This document shows, piece by piece, positions 1 through 8,398 of a stretch of 64,000 nt of DNA. This DNA comes from CALBPI01 sp038521865 (GTDB lineage: Bacteria > Pseudomonadota > Gammaproteobacteria > Steroidobacterales > Woeseiaceae), in NCBI GenBank assembly GCA_038521865.1, contig JBCBKO010000001.1:496001-560000 (forward strand). The letters are read 5' to 3'. Positions within the stretch are counted from its first letter, which is position 1. The number at the start of each line of letters is the position of its first letter. The position numbers and the translations under genes are program-made. The notes under the pieces were generated by a model, which had not been told where the DNA came from, ran no database searches, and was given only the letters and a program-made list of their open reading frames with translations.

Positions 1-1061
1 CGTTCCATCTCAGGAAACTTTCCGTAGTTCTCGCCTGTCCATGCAACCACCAGATCCAAGTCTGGCCAGATCATGATGAATTGACCCCCATTCCCCCATG
101 CCTCAATTGAGCGATAGGTGGTGTCATCGATCTCGCGATAAATCATGCGCCAGAGGTAGCCGAAGTCTTCCCCATACAGATCACTGGTGGACTGTTTGGT
201 CGTCGACTCCTTGACCCATTCGCCACTAATGAGCTGTTGTCCATTCCATCGACCATCGTTGAGATACAACAATCCAAATTTGGCCATATCTCGAGGCGAG
301 AGGTGCAGTCCACCGCCTGTCATGGCCAAACCCTGATTACCTCTTGAGTTTGTGATCGGCCACTTGTATTCAGTAATGCCCATCGGTTCAAAAAGGTATC
401 TATCAGTGAATTCGGGAATTCGCATTCCCGACGCTCGGGTAATGATGTTCCCAAGCGTGACGACTCCGCTGGTCGCGTATGAGAATTGGGTGCCTGGGTC
501 AGCCTGTAGAGGTTGATCCAGATAGAACTTTATCCAATCGTCAGTGGGGTACATGTTGTCTTCATTATTTCGTACTCCCGAGGTCATCGACAGAAGATGC
601 CCGATCGTGATGTCGTCCTTCCGCGGGTCCCAGTTATCGATTGATCCCTCGTACTCCGGAAAGAATGGGAACACCTTTTGATCGACACCCTTGAGAAACC
701 CCTTGTCGATTGCTATGCCGACAAGCGCGGATGTCAGGGCTTTGGAAGCGGATCGAGTGGAATGGATGTCATCCTTGTCCCATTTGCGGAAGTACGCCTC
801 GTGTACAACCGCGCCCTTATACAAAACAACGACACCATCGATGCCGATATCAGAGTCTGCCCGGATGGTGTCGGTCATCGTTGCGAACGGCCCTGATGGA
901 ATTGCCTCTGATTCAAGAGAGGATATGCGCCACTGATACTCGCCCGGTGCGAGTTCACCCATCAATGGCTGGACGTTTGGTTCATCGTCATGATGGGCGT
1001 TGCAGCCATACATAAGCGACAGAGCGAGCGAGACCAGTGCGGTTCGACATGTATTGATCAT
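1..1061 (-). CDS. Beta-lactamase-family serine hydrolase (C-terminus beyond left edge)
   Basis: The gene runs off the left edge; about 353 residues are visible from ATG at 1061. A hydrophobic N-terminus ends in Leu-Met-Tyr-Gly-Cys (Cys20), so it is exported and may be a lipoprotein, although the lipobox is poor. The family signature of class C beta-lactamase/esterase folds is present: Ser-Ala-Ser-Lys (SxxK nucleophile) near residue 105, a Tyr-Ala-Thr motif in 'FSYATSG' near residue 193, and a Gly-rich stretch 'WGNGGQ' near residue 325. Relatives are DD-peptidases, esterases and 6-aminohexanoate-dimer hydrolases, so the substrate cannot be named. It stands alone, followed on the same strand by nothing recognisable inside the window. 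Confidence 0.85.
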   Translation of the reverse strand, partial: MINTCRTALVSLALSLMYGCNAHHDDEPNVQPLMGELAPGEYQWRISSLESEAIPSGPFATMTDTIRADSDIGIDGVVVLYKGAVVHEAYFRKWDKDDIHSTRSASKALTSALVGIAIDKGFLKGVDQKVFPFFPEYEGSIDNWDPRKDDITIGHLLSMTSGVRNNEDNMYPTDDWIKFYLDQPLQADPGTQFSYATSGVVTLGNIITRASGMRIPEFTDRYLFEPMGITEYKWPITNSRGNQGLAMTGGGLHLSPRDMAKFGLLYLNDGRWNGQQLISGEWVKESTTKQSTSDLYGEDFGYLWRMIYREIDDTTYRSIEAWGNGGQFIMIWPDLDLVVAWTGENYGKFPEME

Positions 1062-1099
1062 TGATTGACGACCATGTTCCACATTCCTCGATCATACAA

Positions 1100-1633
1100 T
1101 TAATGTGACGTGGCTAGTCGACCCAGTTGGTCTAGTTGGGATAAGGTTGAAGAAAACAAACTTAACTCAACCGTCCGTGGTAACGGGGTGAAGCCCTTGC
1201 CGGCGGGATACAGTGGATCGAAATCGACCGGAATCGTAACGTCTCCTCTGAACGAGGAGTAGTCAGAACTAATCGTAACGGTGCCATCTTTGTTTCTGAC
1301 CAACCGATTCCATTTGCCGCCGGAGGCTGGCGCAGAAGGTAGTGTCCAGCGAAAACGCACCCGGTAGATGAAGTTTCCACTCGGCTGGATTGCGACAGCA
1401 ATGCGAGTCTCGTCGAACGACGTGGTCAATCCATCCTCTGTCTCATGTCTGATGACTATAGGTTCCGAGTTCTCTGGTGGGAATGCTTCCTCAATGGGGT
1501 CGACGATCGTTGATGGCAAATCAGACTTGCCGGCGGTGACAACATAGTCCTGAACCAATGTACCGCACGCGGACATCAGTGCACCTCCGAGAAGAAGAAA
1601 GAGAAGTTGTGCTGCACGGCGCGATGGAATCAC
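1100..1633 (-). CDS. Small predicted lipoprotein, unknown function
   Basis: The start is taken as GTG at 1633 because a strong GGAGG (minus strand, 1643-1639) lies five bases before it; an in-frame TTG at 1645 would lie inside that ribosome site. About 177 residues. The N-terminus is a typical lipoprotein signal, with a Leu/Gly-rich core ending in the lipobox Leu-Met-Ser-Ala-Cys, so an outer- or inner-membrane anchored periplasmic protein is expected. The rest is beta-rich with no motif I recognise. Its C-terminal codons include a 30-base sequence found again at 17465-17494, encoding GFTPLPRTVEL here. It begins just past the hppA terminator and is not part of that operon. Confidence 0.7.
   Translation of the reverse strand: MIPSRRAAQLLFLLLGGALMSACGTLVQDYVVTAGKSDLPSTIVDPIEEAFPPENSEPIVIRHETEDGLTTSFDETRIAVAIQPSGNFIYRVRFRWTLPSAPASGGKWNRLVRNKDGTVTISSDYSSFRGDVTIPVDFDPLYPAGKGFTPLPRTVELSLFSSTLSQLDQLGRLATSH
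1163..1192. repeat. 30-base dispersed repeat, copy 1 (inside a gene)
   Basis: Thirty bases from 1163 to 1192 are identical to 17465-17494; after one mismatch three more bases match. In this copy the repeat is translated as the C-terminal part of the lipoprotein at 1100-1633. It contains a small inner stem, CCGT/ACGG with an 8-base loop. The outer inverted repeat seen at the second copy is absent here. Confidence 0.7.
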
Positions 1634-1690
1634 GGAAACCTCCAATCATTCTTCGGTTAAGTCTATCGGATGCGGGTACATCGACCCACA

Positions 1691-1719
1691 AAAAAGCCCG
1701 GCGCTAGGCCGGGCTTTTT
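1691..1719 (-). terminator. Rho-independent terminator of hppA
   Basis: A perfect 12-base-pair stem, AAAAAGCCCGGC (1691-1702) with its complement at 1708-1719, around the 5-base loop GCTAG. It is A-rich on one side and ends in five T, so it can work in both directions. It lies about 20 bases past the hppA stop and before the start of the next minus-strand gene. Confidence 0.9.
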
Positions 1720-1741
1720 CGATATAAGTCTTCGGAAAGGC

Positions 1742-3886
1742 TTACATGAACTTCAGCAGGATGCCGCCGTACTGAACGAAGAACGGTACAAATACGAGTG
1801 ACAGAATGGCTGAGAGTTTGATCAGGATATTCAGCGAAGGGCCAGAGGTGTCTTTCAGTGGATCTCCAACCGTGTCACCGACGACCGCTGCCTTGTGATT
1901 GTCGGTGCCTTTGCCGCCGAGGTTGCCCGCTTCGATGTACTTCTTCGCGTTATCCCACGCACCGCCTGAGTTAGACGCCGAGATCGCAAGCACACCGCCT
2001 GCAACCAATGAGCCTGCCAGAAGACCGGCGGTTGCCTGGATACCGAACAAGAAGCCCGTGACCAGTGGTGCGCCCATGATCAGAATGCCCGGGGCGACCA
2101 TTTCGCGAACAGCAGCCTGCGTCGAGATTGCAACGCACTGCGCGTAGTCCGGGTCGCCGGTGCCTTCCATGATGCCTGGGATCTCTTTGAACTGCCGACG
2201 TACTTCTTCGATCATTTTGAACGCAGCCGAGCCCACCGACTTCATGGTCATAGCGGTAAACAGTGCCGGTAGGACCGCCCCGATGAACAGACCACTGAAG
2301 ACCATCGGGTCGAGCAGATTGATCGAACCAAGGAGGTCGCTTGTTGGATCTTGCTCCTTGAGCAACAGATCAGCACGCGTCAGGAACGCGGCAAACAAGG
2401 CCAGAGACGTCAGAATCGCAGCACCGATAGCGAAGCCTTTACCGATGGCAGCGGTCGTGTTACCCGCCGAATCCAGTACGTCTGTTCGCTCGCGCACGTG
2501 CTCGGGCATGCCCGCCATTTCGGCGATACCACCGGCGTTATCGGCAACAGGCCCGTAGGCATCGATCGTTAATGCGATGACCAGCGTGCCGAGCATGCCC
2601 AGCGACGCAATCGCCACACCGTACATACCAGCCAACATCCACGGGATGTAGATTGCGAGACCAATGGCGAGGTACGGACCGACCGCACTCTTGTAGCCCA
2701 GTGCAAGACCGAAAATGATGTTGGTCGCTGTGCCCGTTTGGCAGGACTCAGCAACTTCACGTACGGGCTTGTATTGATCCGATGTGTAGTACTCGGTAAG
2801 CAGTCCAACGACCAGACCCGCGATTAAGCCGGTCAGGAAGCACAGATATACACCCAGCGAGGTGTACTCGACACCAGCAATGGCGAAGTCTGCGGGGATC
2901 AACATATCTGTCACGAAATACATGACGATAGCCATGATCACGCTAGAGATGATCAGCATCCGCTTCAGTGCCGGTCCGACCTGCGCTTCGGTGTTAACGC
3001 GAATCATCAGAATTGTCAGCAAGCTCACCGGAATACCGATCGCCGAGATGACGATCGGATAGAGCAGGGCATCCACATTGCCGGCGAAAGCAATCGCCGA
3101 GATGACCATTGCTGCACACGTGCTTTCTGCACAGGAGCCAAACAAGTCAGCGCCCATACCTGCGACGTCACCGACGTTATCACCCACGTTATCGGCGATA
3201 ACCGCCGGGTTGCGTGGGTCATCTTCCGGGATACCGGCTTCAACTTTACCGACCAGATCGGCGCCGACGTCAGCGGCCTTGGTGAAGATGCCACCGCCCA
3301 CACGAGCGAACAGCGCAATCGCGGAGCCACCCAGACCGAAACCGGCGATGACTTCCATCAGGATGTGCGGTGGAAGATCGGCCGGAAGCACGTACTTGAG
3401 TCCAAGGTAAATGAGCAGCATGCCAAGTGAGGCAAGACTCACCAACGCAAAGCCCATGACCGAGCCGGAGTGCAGCGCGATGTTGAATGCGCTGGACAAC
3501 GATTGGTTCGCTGAGACCGTCGTTCTGGCATTACCTGCGGTTGCGATCTTCATGCCGATGAAACCGCTGACGATCGAGATGATCGAGCCGAAGATGAATG
3601 CAACGGCTGTGTAGAGGCCTTCATTCACGTTTTCGGTGTGGTGATCATCGATCAAAAGCGCGATGACAATGCCGAACACGACCATGAAGATGGCCATGAA
3701 CTTGTATTCCTGCTTGAGGAATGCCATTGCACCGTCGGCAATTGCCGCGTGAATCTTGCGCAGCTTGCTGCGCGTGTCGGCGTCTTCCACACCCATATCG
3801 ACCGCAACGCGGCTGACCGAGCGGGAGTAGAAAAAGGCCACAGCGAGTCCGAAAAGGGACAAGGCCAGAATAATCGCAATTGACAT
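1742..3886 (-). CDS. hppA: Membrane-bound proton-translocating pyrophosphatase
   Basis: Hydrolyses cytoplasmic pyrophosphate and uses the energy to pump ions across the inner membrane. It has about 714 residues with the usual 15-17 membrane segments. The start is ATG at 3886 (MSIAIILAL), with CGGAG 11-12 bases upstream; the frame stays open to 3931 but the added residues are not hydrophobic. The substrate-binding acidic motifs are present, including DNVGDNVGD and a second Asp-rich motif near the end (GDTVGDP). The motif GNTTAAIGKG has Ala and Gly where K+-independent enzymes have Lys and Thr, so K+ dependence is inferred. In helix 6, 'LFGSCAES' has Gly where Na+ pumps carry Glu and has Glu four residues later, as in proton pumps. 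It is a single-gene unit with its own terminator at 1691-1719. Confidence 0.96.
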   Translation of the reverse strand: MSIAIILALSLFGLAVAFFYSRSVSRVAVDMGVEDADTRSKLRKIHAAIADGAMAFLKQEYKFMAIFMVVFGIVIALLIDDHHTENVNEGLYTAVAFIFGSIISIVSGFIGMKIATAGNARTTVSANQSLSSAFNIALHSGSVMGFALVSLASLGMLLIYLGLKYVLPADLPPHILMEVIAGFGLGGSAIALFARVGGGIFTKAADVGADLVGKVEAGIPEDDPRNPAVIADNVGDNVGDVAGMGADLFGSCAESTCAAMVISAIAFAGNVDALLYPIVISAIGIPVSLLTILMIRVNTEAQVGPALKRMLIISSVIMAIVMYFVTDMLIPADFAIAGVEYTSLGVYLCFLTGLIAGLVVGLLTEYYTSDQYKPVREVAESCQTGTATNIIFGLALGYKSAVGPYLAIGLAIYIPWMLAGMYGVAIASLGMLGTLVIALTIDAYGPVADNAGGIAEMAGMPEHVRERTDVLDSAGNTTAAIGKGFAIGAAILTSLALFAAFLTRADLLLKEQDPTSDLLGSINLLDPMVFSGLFIGAVLPALFTAMTMKSVGSAAFKMIEEVRRQFKEIPGIMEGTGDPDYAQCVAISTQAAVREMVAPGILIMGAPLVTGFLFGIQATAGLLAGSLVAGGVLAISASNSGGAWDNAKKYIEAGNLGGKGTDNHKAAVVGDTVGDPLKDTSGPSLNILIKLSAILSLVFVPFFVQYGGILLKFM

Positions 3887-4237
3887 GCTGATTGTTACTC
3901 CGTGTTTGTCGTTCGGAGTTCGACGCGGCACACAAGGACGCTGGGCGCGATGGAATGCACCTGGGTCTTAGTAGAACGCGATCGAAAGTCCCCCGACAGA
4001 TTAGTTATCTGTTTTGTTGATAGTAGAGGGTGGCAAATTTTGTCCCTGAGCCAATCCCTCCGAATCGCGCGCGATTGTATCACCAATCGGTTGCATGGTG
4101 GACCAGACATGGCATTGATGCGCAGGATATTGCGCACCTCCTGCGCGTGTTAGGCCTACTAGCGCGGATTCTCATGTGGAAGGCTTTGTTCTTGAGAGTC
4201 GGTCTAATCACTGTCGATCCGGAGATTTGGCGATTGT
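3887..4237. other. Divergent intergenic region, 351 bases
   Basis: Separates hppA (minus) from the HXXEE gene (plus), so both promoters should be here. I see no gene. One perfect dyad is visible, ACAGAT-tagtt-ATCTGT (3996-4012), followed by TTTGTT; it could be a weak hairpin or a protein-binding site. No convincing paired -35/-10 hexamers were picked out. Confidence 0.5.
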
Positions 4238-4966
4238 ATGCGTGTACCGAAGTCGATGACGTTGCTCCTGCTGCTGACAGGAATTTTGTGCATACCAATG
4301 GGCCAACACGGGTTTCTCGTCGAGCATTGGGTTGCGGCGAGTGTGACCGCCGTACCCGTGCTTCTGGCTTTTGTTGTGGTTTATCCCTCCACGCCTTTGG
4401 AACCCAGGTTTCGGCGAAAGACAAGTGCCGTGTTTCTAGTCGGTCTACTCGCTCATCAAGTCGAGGAGCATTGGAGAGATAGCGCAAACACTGCTGAGTT
4501 CCTTCATGGGTCGGTGCTTTCCTCAACAGTGTTTGTGGTGAATGCATCGATGGTTTGGTTGTTGGGTGTCTTTGCAGTCTTGCTAGCACCGAGGAATCCG
4601 ATGATATCCCACGCATTGGTGTTGCTCGGACTGGTGAATAGCTTGATACACGCAATTCACGCCGCAGTTCTGTGGGAATACAACCCTGGGTTGATCACGG
4701 CGTTGGTTCTGCTGCTTCCGGGCTCACTGGCTTACTCTGCCTTCGTCCTTCGGACTCAACCTTGGGAGAGATGTGCTTTGATCGTCGCGGCGCTATGGGC
4801 GATCTCGGCCCACGCTATTGTCGTTGGAGGAGTCCTGGCCACGGGCATGTTCGAGATCTTCGGTGAGGTGACTCTCTGGACCCTCATTGTTGGTTGGTCG
4901 CTATTGCCCGTGATTTGGCGCGAATGGTTTAGCCGCGAAACTACGCCATTAAGCGCACGGCGGTAG
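4238..4966 (+). CDS. HXXEE-domain integral membrane protein (copy A)
   Basis: 242 residues with about seven hydrophobic segments. Near residue 73 it carries His-Gln-Val-Glu-Glu-His-Trp, the HxxEE signature of an uncharacterised membrane family, and near residue 130 'LIHAIHAAVLWEYNPGL', a second conserved His-rich segment. The conserved polar residues inside the membrane suggest a metal site or an enzyme, but no function is established. The start at 4238 is the first of two candidates (ATG at 4256 is the other); GGAG lies 13 bases upstream. A clear paralogue lies at 22843-23622, where it directly follows a LysR gene. It is convergent with the porin gene at 4999. Confidence 0.8.
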   Translation: MRVPKSMTLLLLLTGILCIPMGQHGFLVEHWVAASVTAVPVLLAFVVVYPSTPLEPRFRRKTSAVFLVGLLAHQVEEHWRDSANTAEFLHGSVLSSTVFVVNASMVWLLGVFAVLLAPRNPMISHALVLLGLVNSLIHAIHAAVLWEYNPGLITALVLLLPGSLAYSAFVLRTQPWERCALIVAALWAISAHAIVVGGVLATGMFEIFGEVTLWTLIVGWSLLPVIWREWFSRETTPLSARR

Positions 4967-4998
4967 TCGGTCTCCGAGTAAACTAGCCAGCAATTGGC

Positions 4999-6960
4999 CT
5001 AAAAATCGAATCGCGCAACCCCGGAAAGGCGAGAGCCGGAGCCCTGTTGACTGCTGATCACTTCGCTTTCGGCGTAGATATACTCAAGGCCAAAGGTGAC
5101 ATTGTTTACCGGCGTCCAGAAGATATTTGCGCCATAAGAGCGTCCGCTCTGAAGCGCGGCGAGTTCGGATCCGGAAGGTCCGTCGAGATCAAGTGAACTG
5201 ACTTTGACGGTCGACCGCCATTCATTGCTCCACCAGTGCTGGTAAGCGAGATAGCCGGCCAACACATCGGTCGACTCCACAGAACCGTCATCGGCAACGA
5301 GACCCTCAAGTCCGCTGTTGGCGAGCGTAGCGTAATAATGGGCAAATCCGCTGCCCGCCTGTACCGAGAAAGCCAGATTGTCTCTTCCACCGCCGAACGA
5401 AAAATTGACCCGCCCGGAGAGGTGGGCGCCACCTGTGTAGACACTATCGTCGGTCGATTCCAGTTTAAGACCGAGCAGTGCCAAACGAACGTGGCCCCAA
5501 GGTCGTTGCAACTGCCCATATCCGGTGAGATTGGGAAACGAGTCGGACGCCAGTAACGCGCTGTCCCCGGATAGGTCACCTGCCGGATCCTCAATACCGA
5601 ACGCCACACGCCAGCTATCGCCGAGGTCGGACCGCCAGCGAACGCCGGGGTTTCGCACGATTGGCTGACCTAATGGGCTAGATGTACCCTCCGGGAATGC
5701 TGCGAGATCGGTAAACTGTGACCAGTACTGACCAAAGTACAGATTGCCGATCCCCGCTGCGGCGTGCCTTAGTACTGGTGTGTAGTTGTTGGTAAATGTG
5801 CTACCGCTTCCAAAGAAGTCGAATTCAATAAATGTACGGAATTGACCGATGGGGGTCTGATCACGAACGTCAATGTTAAGCCGGCTGTAGCGAGCATGAC
5901 TCCTGAAGACCTGTTCGTCGTCGGCGGTAGTGCCGTCCAACGGAATCGTCCGAAGATTCAGTGCATCTGAGAACCCGAGACTGTCAAAGTCGAAACCCAT
6001 ATCAGCTTGTACGTACCCACCTATGCGCACCGAAGCTGTTGTGCCGGGTAACACGATAGAACCCGTAAAGTCCCCGGCCCGGACGATGGCATCGTCCGGT
6101 ACCCTGCCGATTTCCTGTCTCGCCCCTGTTTGCTCGAGACTTTCTTTTCTAGGATCGATCGGACGGAAGCTAATCGTATCGACCGAGTCTGTCGCCGGTT
6201 CATCGATGTTGCGATCAAAGACACCACTTGGTCGGTTGCCTGCGAGGTCCTCGAACCGATTGTCTATGGCAATTTCGTATCCGGAGTCACTCCAATTGAT
6301 CGTTGGTGCAAAGTGCCAAATATGCTCGTTCTCAGATAAGCGTATTTCACCGGCTATTGGGATACCTGACGCATCGTGAATGCGAATTCGGTAGGCCATG
6401 GAAACATGATCATGGGGACTACCCAGATCTACGATCACCGCATCACGCGTGCCCACCCTCGGTTTCGAGACTCTCCATGTCTCAGGCGCGGGTTTCGAAA
6501 TATCTGCCCCGGTTGCTTTGAACCGGAATTCGACGTCTGACCCGAGCGGGCATCCGTGTTTGTCAGCTAGCGCCCCCGGCACCCGAAGTAAGTAATTTCG
6601 ACCTGCCTCCAACGCTTTTCCCAAAGTGTGACTGGCTTTCAAGCCGGATTTGACTCGCCCGGGGTCCAAGAGGACGGTCAAACGGCGACGATCAGGGGTC
6701 CAAAGCCCGTACCTTGTCGGTAGGAATACGCCATCAAGCTCGGTGCCTGCATCATCCAGCAGTACGATGTCTGAGGCCGTAATGTCGGTCCCCATTTCAC
6801 GCGGAAAGTAGAGATAGAGTCGTAGGACGTTTTCCGGCAAAAGCGGCGACGACGGGTACAAATCGACGGTGCCGACTTGCGGCTGTTCGTCACACGAAGC
6901 CTGCGCAGTGATCACGATGCCGCTCAGGAGAACGGCTATCAGAGGTCGCAGCGAAAACAT
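4999..6960 (-). CDS. DcaP-like outer-membrane porin with N-terminal Ig-like extension
   Basis: 653 residues. A signal peptide (residues 1-22, ending ITAQAS) is followed by about 250 residues resembling bacterial Ig-like (SbsA-type) domains, with 'LYLYFPREMGTDIT' as a typical strand. From about residue 300 the pattern changes to a porin: 'LPGTTASVRIGGYVQADMG' is the DcaP-family opening, followed by a run of alternating beta strands and a C-terminal Phe (RFDF). DcaP porins are trimeric channels for organic acids and other small anionic solutes. The Ig-like front half is unusual for the family. It is the second gene of a two-gene unit, starting 4 bases after the gene at 6965-8203 ends, so the pair probably works together in uptake. 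Confidence 0.82.
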   Translation of the reverse strand: MFSLRPLIAVLLSGIVITAQASCDEQPQVGTVDLYPSSPLLPENVLRLYLYFPREMGTDITASDIVLLDDAGTELDGVFLPTRYGLWTPDRRRLTVLLDPGRVKSGLKASHTLGKALEAGRNYLLRVPGALADKHGCPLGSDVEFRFKATGADISKPAPETWRVSKPRVGTRDAVIVDLGSPHDHVSMAYRIRIHDASGIPIAGEIRLSENEHIWHFAPTINWSDSGYEIAIDNRFEDLAGNRPSGVFDRNIDEPATDSVDTISFRPIDPRKESLEQTGARQEIGRVPDDAIVRAGDFTGSIVLPGTTASVRIGGYVQADMGFDFDSLGFSDALNLRTIPLDGTTADDEQVFRSHARYSRLNIDVRDQTPIGQFRTFIEFDFFGSGSTFTNNYTPVLRHAAAGIGNLYFGQYWSQFTDLAAFPEGTSSPLGQPIVRNPGVRWRSDLGDSWRVAFGIEDPAGDLSGDSALLASDSFPNLTGYGQLQRPWGHVRLALLGLKLESTDDSVYTGGAHLSGRVNFSFGGGRDNLAFSVQAGSGFAHYYATLANSGLEGLVADDGSVESTDVLAGYLAYQHWWSNEWRSTVKVSSLDLDGPSGSELAALQSGRSYGANIFWTPVNNVTFGLEYIYAESEVISSQQGSGSRLSGVARFDF

Positions 6961-6964
6961 GTCG

Positions 6965-8203
6965 CTAACGTGACTGGTCTGGAAACCCCTCGTCCGCCTT
7001 CAGCATATTTTGAAACATGCGCGTGCCCTGTGAGAACGAATCCTCCTGATATTCATAATCGGGGAAGTTATACTCGCTAATAAAGTTGCTCAGGCGGAAG
7101 AACGCGCCTTTCCGGAACGACACCAGCTCTGTCTTTCCAGTGTCGAGGTTTCGCCGCATTGTCAGCAAGAAATCATTGTCTTGGTCTGCTGCCTGCATAA
7201 CGCCAGCCATTGGCAACGTTGTTGTCGCGACGCCTGCGGTAGCACCAAGGTAAGGCACTGGCTCCGTCAGACCATTTCCATTCGCAGCGGCTTTAATGGC
7301 GTCCAATGTAATTAGGTCGGCTGCCATTTCGCGATTTACAACCAGAACGTAGCTGCTCACCTTGCCTTGCATGTCAGCCGCGGAAAAGGCAATTACATCG
7401 AGCGGCGTGTTGCCAAAGCCAAGCTCAGCAATTGTCTTCCCGGTCACTTTGGCGCCGTCCGAAAGTTGATCTACTGGCACGGTAACCAGCGGCGTGCATG
7501 TATAGGCGGCTACCACAGTTGGTACGTCGTCCAGATTAACCACCGTCATTGCACGTATGGGTGCGCGAGTCTCGGTCTGGGCATGGGCGGCGTGAAACAT
7601 CTCAATGTTGGAGGATTTTGAAGTCTTGTCGAATGGGTAAGGTATCCGTCGTAGGGTCGATGCAAACTCCCCAGTTGAAATGCCTGAAACAAACAACTCA
7701 CCGTCAACGAAGTCGAGATCTGTAATCGTTAGCGTCGGAGCGGGTATATCGCGCCAGAACGTCACACTGGCGTCTGCCGCATCCGGGATCGAAAAGGACG
7801 TGCTAGATGCCTTGGAGAAGTCGATTTCACGAACCGATCCGTCACGGTCGATTGCAAGAACACTCGAACGCTCTTTGCGCTTCTTACGAAATGTCACCGA
7901 TACAAACGCGTCACGCGACACCGGGTGCACAGCGAGATCATGATAAATCACAGAGCCGAACTCAGCGCCTAGTTCGTCACGTACCAAACCATCCACGTCC
8001 AACAAGTTGTAAGGGGATGCCTCTTTTCTTGCCCGATAGTCTTCCGGAAGATCAAACGCGTAGATGACCCCCGCATTGGAATCCCCAACAAATAGTGTGT
8101 CATCCATTCCGAACTCGAGCGCACTCGGTGTCATCTCTGCCGAAGCACCCACACTAAGTGCCGCAAGGAATATAAAACAGGCATAACGCAATTCGCAGAC
8201 CAT
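6965..8203 (-). CDS. Secreted beta-propeller-like protein, unknown function
   Basis: 412 residues. ATG at 8203 is chosen because GGAG sits six bases before it; a GTG at 8206 is too close. The signal peptide ends 'LSVGASA'. The mature protein has repeated short blocks of the form 'DTLFVGDSNAGVIYAFDLP', 'DLDFVDGELFVSG' and 'RAMTVVNLDDVPTVVAAYT', as in beta-propeller or SMP-30-like folds. No catalytic motif is clear. It ends 4 bases before the DcaP-like porin gene, so the two are co-transcribed, and a periplasmic binding or sensing partner of the porin is a reasonable inference. It is divergent from the AhpD-like/TSP3 gene, with a perfect palindrome between them. Confidence 0.7.
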   Translation of the reverse strand: MVCELRYACFIFLAALSVGASAEMTPSALEFGMDDTLFVGDSNAGVIYAFDLPEDYRARKEASPYNLLDVDGLVRDELGAEFGSVIYHDLAVHPVSRDAFVSVTFRKKRKERSSVLAIDRDGSVREIDFSKASSTSFSIPDAADASVTFWRDIPAPTLTITDLDFVDGELFVSGISTGEFASTLRRIPYPFDKTSKSSNIEMFHAAHAQTETRAPIRAMTVVNLDDVPTVVAAYTCTPLVTVPVDQLSDGAKVTGKTIAELGFGNTPLDVIAFSAADMQGKVSSYVLVVNREMAADLITLDAIKAAANGNGLTEPVPYLGATAGVATTTLPMAGVMQAADQDNDFLLTMRRNLDTGKTELVSFRKGAFFRLSNFISEYNFPDYEYQEDSFSQGTRMFQNMLKADEGFPDQSR

Positions 8204-8281
8204 CACATTCTCCAGTTAGTTTGACGCCCCGTCTCGTTCGCAAAATCTTGCCTCTGCACCAGAAGGCGCACAATCCGACAG

Positions 8282-8302
8282 AGCGCACACCTGGTGTGCG
8301 CT
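8282..8302. promoter_or_regulatory. Perfect 21-base palindrome between divergent genes
   Basis: The arms AGCGCACACC and GGTGTGCGCT flank a single T (position 8292), a perfect 10-base inverted repeat. It lies 79 bases upstream of the minus-strand start at 8203 and 97 bases upstream of the plus-strand start at 8399, a usual place for a repressor or activator site. An odd centre with no loop argues against a hairpin terminator. Which protein binds is unknown; the LysR gene at 10343 is one candidate. Confidence 0.55.
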
Positions 8303-8398
8303 GTGAGCCCTTCCGAAAGCTGTTCCGATGGGTACGCTACTTCGGGCGCTGCAGCTGACTACGCTTTCACTCATTCGTACAAAAAGAAGGGGATACTG

